Assembly: GCF_005280255.1 (NCBI RefSeq)
Contig: NZ_CP040018.1
Span: 3,100,001 to 3,164,000 of the forward strand
Length of the DNA stretch: 64,000 nt
Source of the DNA: Arthrobacter sp. 24S4-2
GTDB taxonomy: Bacteria > Actinomycetota > Actinomycetes > Actinomycetales > Micrococcaceae
Direction: 5' to 3'
Shown: positions 59,415 through 64,000 of the stretch, piece after piece
Position numbering within the stretch: position 1 is the first letter of the stretch
Layout: every line of letters starts with the position of its first letter
Translations under genes and position numbers: made by a program
Notes under the pieces: generated by a model
The model's input: only the letters and a program-made list of their open reading frames with translations
The model's database searches: none
Told to the model about the DNA's origin: nothing

Positions 59415-59442
59415 GCCGGGACCCGGAGGCCGGGACCCGGAG
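59415..59442. repeat. 14-nt tandem repeat between hrcA and dnaJ
   Basis: GCCGGGACCCGGAG occurs twice without spacing (59415-59428 and 59429-59442). Each unit is itself partly self-complementary (CCGGGACCCGG). Confidence 0.8.
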
Positions 59443-59467
59443 GCCTGGTTGGCTGATACCGGACCGG

Positions 59468-60481
59468 TCACGGTCCGAGGATCCTGGAAAGGTAGCGTGC
59501 CACGGCACGGACCGCGGCCATCGTGGTGGGATAGTCCATCCGGGTGGGGCCGAGGACGCCAACCTTGGCGCTTGAACCGGGACCGTAGCCTGTGGCCACC
59601 ACCGATGCCTCGGCGAGGCCGTCGTACGGATTCTCGCGGCCGATGCTGACGGTCACGCCGCGGGGATCCTGCGCCATCTCGCTGAGGAGCCGGAGCATGA
59701 CCACCTGTTCCTCGAGTGCTTCGAGAACCGGACCGATGCTCAGCGGGAAATCAACGTTGGATCGTGCGAGGTTGGCCGTTCCGGCCATGACCATCCGTTC
59801 CTCGCGCGTGCTGCTGGCAAGCGAGTCCAGGCCCCGCGCCAGCGCCTGCGCGGCATGGCGGCGCGCCGGTTCGGAGCCGGCGACGACGGCGGGAAGCGCC
59901 TGCGGGAGAACGCTGAGCGGGGTGCCCGCCAGGCTCCTAAGGAAACGCGTGCGAAGGTCCGAGAGGGCATCGTCGCCGATGTCCTGGCCAACGTCGATAA
60001 CGCGCTGCTCAACCTTTCCGGTGTCCGCGATCAGCACGATCAGGACCTGGCGCGGCGCCAGCAGCACGAACTCGATGTGCCGCACCAAGGCCCGGCTCAG
60101 GTGCGGATACTGCACCACGGCCACCTGGTTGGTCAGCTGCGAGAGCAGCCGCACAGTCCGTTCCAGGACATCGTCAAGGTCGTCGGACCCTTCCAACAGG
60201 GTCTGGATGGCGCGCCGCTCAGCCTGCGACAGCGGCTTGACGGCGGAAATCTGGTCCACGAAGAGCCGGTAGCCCTTGTCCGTGGGGATCCGGCCGGCAC
60301 TGGTATGAGGCGCGGTGATCAGCCCCTCGTCTTCCAGGGCGGCCATGTCATTGCGGATCGTGGCGCTGGAAACGCCAAGGTGATGCCGTTCCACCAGCGC
60401 CTTGGAGCCAACAGGTTCGCGGGAATGGACGTAGTCCTCCACAATGGCGCGCAACACTTCCAGCTTGCGTGGTTCGCTCAT
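59468..60481 (-). CDS. hrcA: Heat-inducible transcription repressor HrcA
   Basis: 337 aa from ATG 60481 with GGAGG 6 nt upstream. The N-terminal winged helix reads KLEVLRAIVEDYVHSREPVGSKALVERHHLGVSSATIRNDMAALEDEGLI, followed by PHTSAGRIPTDKGYRLFVD. The GAF-like dimerisation domain and C-terminal core follow. HrcA binds CIRCE and represses chaperone genes until GroEL is titrated. A CIRCE element lies 70-96 nt upstream. Confidence 0.96.
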   Translation of the reverse strand: MSEPRKLEVLRAIVEDYVHSREPVGSKALVERHHLGVSSATIRNDMAALEDEGLITAPHTSAGRIPTDKGYRLFVDQISAVKPLSQAERRAIQTLLEGSDDLDDVLERTVRLLSQLTNQVAVVQYPHLSRALVRHIEFVLLAPRQVLIVLIADTGKVEQRVIDVGQDIGDDALSDLRTRFLRSLAGTPLSVLPQALPAVVAGSEPARRHAAQALARGLDSLASSTREERMVMAGTANLARSNVDFPLSIGPVLEALEEQVVMLRLLSEMAQDPRGVTVSIGRENPYDGLAEASVVATGYGPGSSAKVGVLGPTRMDYPTTMAAVRAVARYLSRILGP

Positions 60482-60550
60482 TCTCCACCTCCGATCGGCT
60501 CTTCCCTGGCGGGGGCCGGGCATTGCACCAAGGGCAAATGCCGGTTCCCG

Positions 60551-60577
60551 TTAGCACTCGTCATGTCTAAGTGCTAA
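60551..60577. promoter_or_regulatory. CIRCE operator upstream of hrcA
   Basis: TTAGCACTC-N9-AAGTGCTAA matches the consensus TTAGCACTC-N9-GAGTGCTAA except for one base. It lies between hrcA and the divergent DUF3097 gene. Confidence 0.93.
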
Positions 60578-60728
60578 CCAGTCTAATATGAGTCACCGCG
60601 TTGTTAGCATTGGTACCGCTCCGGGCGAAACTCCGGGCGCGGGACTGGACGTGAACATTCGCGAAGGCACGGCCGCCCTGATTCGCTTCTCCTGTTTATT
60701 TTTTCTAGCGCAAGGCTGTGTCTATCCG

Positions 60729-61580
60729 ATGTCGTACCAGAACTGGGGCCCACAGGACATCTCGGCCCCCCGGAAAACGGAGCTACCCGAGGTGCCGGTG
60801 GAACGCGGCATGGTCCTGGAGGACGTGCAGTCCGGGTGGGTCGGCGCGGTCACCAGGGTGGAAAAGTCCGGCGGCATGCACATCGTGGCGCTCGAGGACC
60901 GGCGGGGGAAGTCACGCACCTTCAAGCTCGGCTACGGATTCCTGCTGGAGGGCCTGCCCATCCGGCTGATGCCGCCCGCCCCCCGCGCCCAGGCAGCGCC
61001 GGCAGGATCCAACAGGACTGCTTCGGGTTCCGTGCGCGTTGCAGGGCAACGCGCCCAAGTGGCCAAGGCCAGCCGGATCTGGGTGGAAGGCAAGCACGAC
61101 GCCGAACTCGTGGAAAAGGTCTGGGGCGACGACCTCCGGGTGGAAGGCATCGTCGTCGAACCCCTGCATGGCATTGACGACCTCACGGCCGCCGTTGCCG
61201 CATTCGGGCCGGGACCCGGCCGTCGGCTGGGCGTCCTTGTGGACCACCTGGTGCAAAATTCGAAGGAATCCCGGATCGCCGACGCTGTTATGGCCTCGCC
61301 CGGCGCCGCGGGCAACGTCCTGATTGTGGGCCACCCCTATGTTGATGTGTGGCAGGCGATCCGCCCGGGCGTGCTGGGCATTGGGGCGTGGCCGGTGATT
61401 CCCCGCGGCGTGGACTGGAAGACAGGGATCCTCACGGCCTTCGGCTGGCCCCACGAAACGAAGGAGGACATTGGCCTGGGCTGGCAGAAGCTGCTGGGCG
61501 CTGTGCGGAGTTATGCGGACCTGGAACCGTCCCTGCTGGGCCGGGTGGAAGAGGTCATCGACTTCCTCACCGTGCCGTAG
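60729..61580 (+). CDS. DUF3097 family protein
   Basis: 283 aa from ATG 60729. YQNWGPQDISAPRKTELPEV at the N-terminus and the TOPRIM-like segment RIWVEGKHDAELVEKVWGDD, then EPLHGIDDL are the family pattern. LGVLVDHLVQNSKESRIADAV and WKTGILTAFGWPHETKEDIG follow. The E-G-x-x-D and D-H-L-V blocks resemble a TOPRIM fold, suggesting a nucleic-acid role, but function is unknown. It is divergent from hrcA across the CIRCE element. A TAATAT at 60584-60589 could be a distal -10. Confidence 0.85.
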   Translation: MSYQNWGPQDISAPRKTELPEVPVERGMVLEDVQSGWVGAVTRVEKSGGMHIVALEDRRGKSRTFKLGYGFLLEGLPIRLMPPAPRAQAAPAGSNRTASGSVRVAGQRAQVAKASRIWVEGKHDAELVEKVWGDDLRVEGIVVEPLHGIDDLTAAVAAFGPGPGRRLGVLVDHLVQNSKESRIADAVMASPGAAGNVLIVGHPYVDVWQAIRPGVLGIGAWPVIPRGVDWKTGILTAFGWPHETKEDIGLGWQKLLGAVRSYADLEPSLLGRVEEVIDFLTVP

Positions 61581-61722
61581 GGGAGGTACACAGCGCCGTG
61601 GGGGGCTGTTGAACTCTCCGAATGAGCCGCCGACCCAGTATTCTTGATACGGCGGTTGTTGCTCTTGGGCAGCGTCCGCTTTTCCGGCACCACCGCACTA
61701 CTGCAATCCGAAGGACGACACC

Positions 61723-62142
61723 GTGGCAGAAGACGCACGTGAACAAAGGGACAATCAGGCCGGCCATGGCCAGCCCCAGTATCATGGTGTCCCCGCCAAT
61801 GCACTGCCGCTGACGGCCAACGAAGACCGGCAATGGGCAACCCTTGCGCACTTTGGCGGCATCCTCGGGTGCGTGCCGTCCCTGCTGATCTACCTGATTT
61901 TCAAGGACCGCGGACCGTTTACGGCGCAGGAGTCCAAGGAAGCGCTGAATTTCACCCTGCCGCCCACCATCGCGGCCGTCCTCTGCAACATCCTGGTAAT
62001 GCTCCCTGTTGTGGGCAACATCTTCGCCGTGCTGGCCACCCTGATCTGGATTGCAGTGACGTGTTTCTCCGTCGCCGCCGGAATCCACGTCAACCGCGGC
62101 CAGCCGCACCGCTACGACTTCAACCTGCGCTGGATCAAGTAA
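61723..62142 (+). CDS. DUF4870 (Tic20-like) membrane protein
   Basis: 139 aa from the GTG at 61723. A polar, Gln/His-rich N-terminus precedes LTANEDRQWATLAHFGGILGCV, LIYLIFKDRGPFTAQESKEALNF and two further helices, the typical DUF4870 pattern with the F-x-x-x-Q-x-x-E-A-L-N-F block. Three to four transmembrane helices. Function unknown. GAAGGAC lies about 6 nt before the start. Confidence 0.87.
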   Translation: MAEDAREQRDNQAGHGQPQYHGVPANALPLTANEDRQWATLAHFGGILGCVPSLLIYLIFKDRGPFTAQESKEALNFTLPPTIAAVLCNILVMLPVVGNIFAVLATLIWIAVTCFSVAAGIHVNRGQPHRYDFNLRWIK

Positions 62143-62192
62143 CCGGCCGAACCGGTACCGGATAAGCCCAGCCAGGCTGAGCCCGCGCCGGC

Positions 62193-63422
62193 TCAGTCGG
62201 GAAGGAGCCTTCGGACCACGGCGTCGGCCAGCAGCCTGCCTTTGAGCGTGAGCACGAGCCGTCCCTTGAACGCCATGGCGGGATCCACCAGGCCATCGGC
62301 GATGAGCCCCGCGACGGCGTGCCGTCCTGACGCTCCGAGCCCGGCAACTTCGAGTCCTGTGCTGAGCCTGGCTTCGAGCATGACCCGCTCAACGTTCCGG
62401 GTTTCTGCGTCGAGCGTTTCCCGCCCGGCCGCCGGCGACGCCCCGTTTGCGAGCCTGCCCGCATAGGCGGTGGGGTGCTTGACGTTCCACCAGCGGACAC
62501 CGCCCACGTGCGAATGCGCGCCGGGGCCGATCCCCCACCAGTCGTCCCCGCGCCAGTAAGCAAGGTTGTGCCGGCAGGCCTGTTCCGGGGTGCGCGACCA
62601 GTTGCTGACCTCGTACCAGTGGAGGCCGGCTTCGGAGATCATCTGGTCGGCGAGCTCATATTTGGCGGCGTGGTCGTCGTCGTCGATCCCGGGAACTTCA
62701 CCCCGGCGGATCTGCGCCGCAAGCTTGGTGCCGTCCTCCACGATCAGCGCGTAGGCGCTGATGTGGTCCGGTCCGTAGGACAGGGCCGTCTCGAGCGAGT
62801 ACCGCCAATCCTCAAGGGACTCCCCCGGCGTTCCGTAAATAAGGTCCAGGCTGACGGCGAGTCCGGCTTCCCGTGCCCACCGAACTACCTGCGGCACGCG
62901 GCTGGGCGTGTGGGTGCGGTCAAGCACCTTCAGCACATGCGGAACCGCCGACTGCATCCCGAAGGACACACGTGTGAAGCCGGCATCCGCCAGCAACTGC
63001 AGCGATTCCGGGGTGACGGAATCCGGGTTGGCTTCGGTGGTGACTTCCGCGCCGGGAATCAGCCCCCATTCGCCCACAGCCGCTGTGAGGATGCGCGCCA
63101 GGTCTTCTGCAGGGAGCAGCGTAGGCGTGCCGCCGCCGAAAAAGACTGTGCCCAGCCGGCGGTCCGGCAGCCCGCTGGCCTGCAGTGCCTTGGCGGCGAA
63201 CTCCACCTCGGCGATGGCCGTCGAGGCGTAGGCGTCCTGGGACGCCCCGCCGCCGAGTTCGGTCGCCGTGTAGGTGTTGAAGTCGCAGTAGCCGCAGCGC
63301 ACGGCGCAGAAGGGGATGTGGACGTACAGCCCGAATCCGCGCTGGTGGGCGCCGTCGGCAGCCTGCGTTGGAAGCAGGCCGTCCGACGGCGCGGGGTCAC
63401 CGAGGGGCAAAGCGCTAGGCAT
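62193..63422 (-). CDS. hemW: Heme chaperone HemW (radical SAM, HemN-like)
   Basis: 409 aa. LYVHIPFCAVRCGYCDFNTY carries the radical-SAM Cys39-x3-Cys43-x2-Cys46. The SAM-domain GGGTPTLL and EANPDSVTPE follow, and RVSFGMQSAVPHVLKVLDRTH is typical of HemW. It lacks the N-terminal extension of true oxygen-independent coproporphyrinogen oxidase. HemW transfers heme to respiratory enzymes. It lies 36 nt downstream of lepA on the same strand, a conserved actinobacterial pair. Confidence 0.93.
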   Translation of the reverse strand: MPSALPLGDPAPSDGLLPTQAADGAHQRGFGLYVHIPFCAVRCGYCDFNTYTATELGGGASQDAYASTAIAEVEFAAKALQASGLPDRRLGTVFFGGGTPTLLPAEDLARILTAAVGEWGLIPGAEVTTEANPDSVTPESLQLLADAGFTRVSFGMQSAVPHVLKVLDRTHTPSRVPQVVRWAREAGLAVSLDLIYGTPGESLEDWRYSLETALSYGPDHISAYALIVEDGTKLAAQIRRGEVPGIDDDDHAAKYELADQMISEAGLHWYEVSNWSRTPEQACRHNLAYWRGDDWWGIGPGAHSHVGGVRWWNVKHPTAYAGRLANGASPAAGRETLDAETRNVERVMLEARLSTGLEVAGLGASGRHAVAGLIADGLVDPAMAFKGRLVLTLKGRLLADAVVRRLLPD

Positions 63423-63458
63423 TGCGGCGGCCTCCGGAGGTTCGGGCCACGTTCATCA

Positions 63459-64000
63459 CTACTTCTTCGCCTTGTCCTTGGACTCGTCCGTGGTGAGCGC
63501 TGCGATGAAGGCTTCCTGCGGCACTTCGACGCGGCCCACCATCTTCATGCGCTTCTTGCCTTCCTTCTGCTTTTCCAGGAGTTTGCGCTTGCGGGTGATG
63601 TCACCGCCGTAGCACTTGGCAAGGACGTCCTTGCGGATCGCGCGAATGCTTTCGCGGGCGATGATCCGGGAACCGATGGCCGCCTGGATGGGCACCTCGA
63701 ACTGCTGCCGGGGAATGAGTTCGCGCAGCTTGCCCGTCATCATCACACCGTAGGCATAGGCCTTGTCGCGGTGGGTGATGGCACTGAAGGCGTCCACCTG
63801 TTCACCCTGGAGCATAATGTCAACCTTCACCAGGTCGGCAACCTGATCGCCGTCGGCTTTCCAATCGAGCGAGCCGTACCCGCGGGTCTTGGACTTCAGG
63901 ATGTCGAAGAAGTCGAAGACGATTTCGGCCAGCGGGAGGCGGTACCGGATTTCCACCCGGTCCTCGGACAGGTAGTCCATGCCGCCCATAACGCCACGGC
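63459..64000 (-). CDS. lepA: Elongation factor 4 (LepA), C-terminal part
   Basis: About 180 residues run to the right window edge, so the N-terminal GTPase domain is outside. The EF-G-like domain V (YLSEDRVEIRYRLPLAEIVFDFFDILKSKTRGYGSLDW) and the LepA-specific C-terminal domain (ESIRAIRKDVLAKCYGGDITRKRKLLEKQKEGKKRMK) identify it. LepA acts on ribosomes as a back-translocase or biogenesis factor. Confidence 0.95.
   Translation of the reverse strand, partial: RGVMGGMDYLSEDRVEIRYRLPLAEIVFDFFDILKSKTRGYGSLDWKADGDQVADLVKVDIMLQGEQVDAFSAITHRDKAYAYGVMMTGKLRELIPRQQFEVPIQAAIGSRIIARESIRAIRKDVLAKCYGGDITRKRKLLEKQKEGKKRMKMVGRVEVPQEAFIAALTTDESKDKAKK

Noticed and set aside
59415..59442. Tandem 14-nt repeat considered as a CRISPR or VNTR array
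   Set aside because: Only two units and no spacers.

Overview
The window is high-GC DNA from an actinobacterium. Gene content and order point to the Micrococcaceae (Arthrobacter/Pseudarthrobacter type): RbpA, a bcc-aa3 respiratory supercomplex (qcrCAB, ctaCDEF), HrcA with a CIRCE operator, LCP proteins, several actinobacterial DUF families (DUF3043, DUF3054, DUF3097) and frequent leaderless GTG/ATG starts. This is inferred from reading the sequence; no database search was run.

Layout. 1-7.9 kb: 3' part of an amidohydrolase, polyprenol-phosphate mannosyltransferase, rbpA, an SPFH/NfeD membrane pair, an RlmA-like methyltransferase and an S9 peptidase. 7.9-9.6 kb: a complete IS1182-family element with flanking CTAG. 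9.65-11.8 kb: peptide deformylase, a lipoprotein, an NTF2-like protein. 11.8-14.9 kb: a three-gene operon (type III PKS, methyltransferase, FAD hydroxylase) that looks like a phenolic-lipid or pyrone pathway. 15.0-17.0 kb: a decayed accessory patch with a broken tyrosine recombinase, a small XRE-like protein, a frameshifted zinc-finger partner and a fragment resembling a beta-keto-acid cleavage enzyme. 17.1-21.8 kb: LysR regulator divergent from a HisD/HpsN-like dehydrogenase and a polar-amino-acid-type ABC transporter. 21.9-28.2 kb: accessory region with transposase and reductase remnants, small proteins, an SDR of foreign-looking composition, VOC proteins (one frameshifted), LysE, DUF3054 and an AsnC-type sensor domain.

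28.2-38.9 kb: trpD, then ctaE-qcrC-qcrA-qcrB, a GntR/DasR-like regulator divergent from HPr with a dre-like palindrome between them, then ctaC-ctaD-ctaF on the minus strand and erpA. 39-46 kb: M20 dipeptidase, DUF3043, pyrD, two tandem alpha/beta hydrolases (the first with an apparent 1-nt deletion), uppS and recO. 46-56 kb: leuA with a Leu-rich leader peptide, M13 peptidase, LCP protein, and the era-corC-ybeY-phoH operon. 56-64 kb: GerMN lipoprotein, a methyltransferase 3' remnant, rsmE, dnaJ, hrcA with CIRCE, DUF3097, DUF4870, hemW and the 3' part of lepA.

Most of the window is housekeeping chromosome. The accessory signal lies in 7.9-9.6, 11.8-17.0 and 21.9-27.3 kb. The most useful regulatory observations are the leuA leader, the dre-like site, the LysR box placed at about -66 from a leaderless start, the CIRCE element, and a recurring promoter architecture (TANNNT box about 4-7 nt before the start codon) that settles many start sites.
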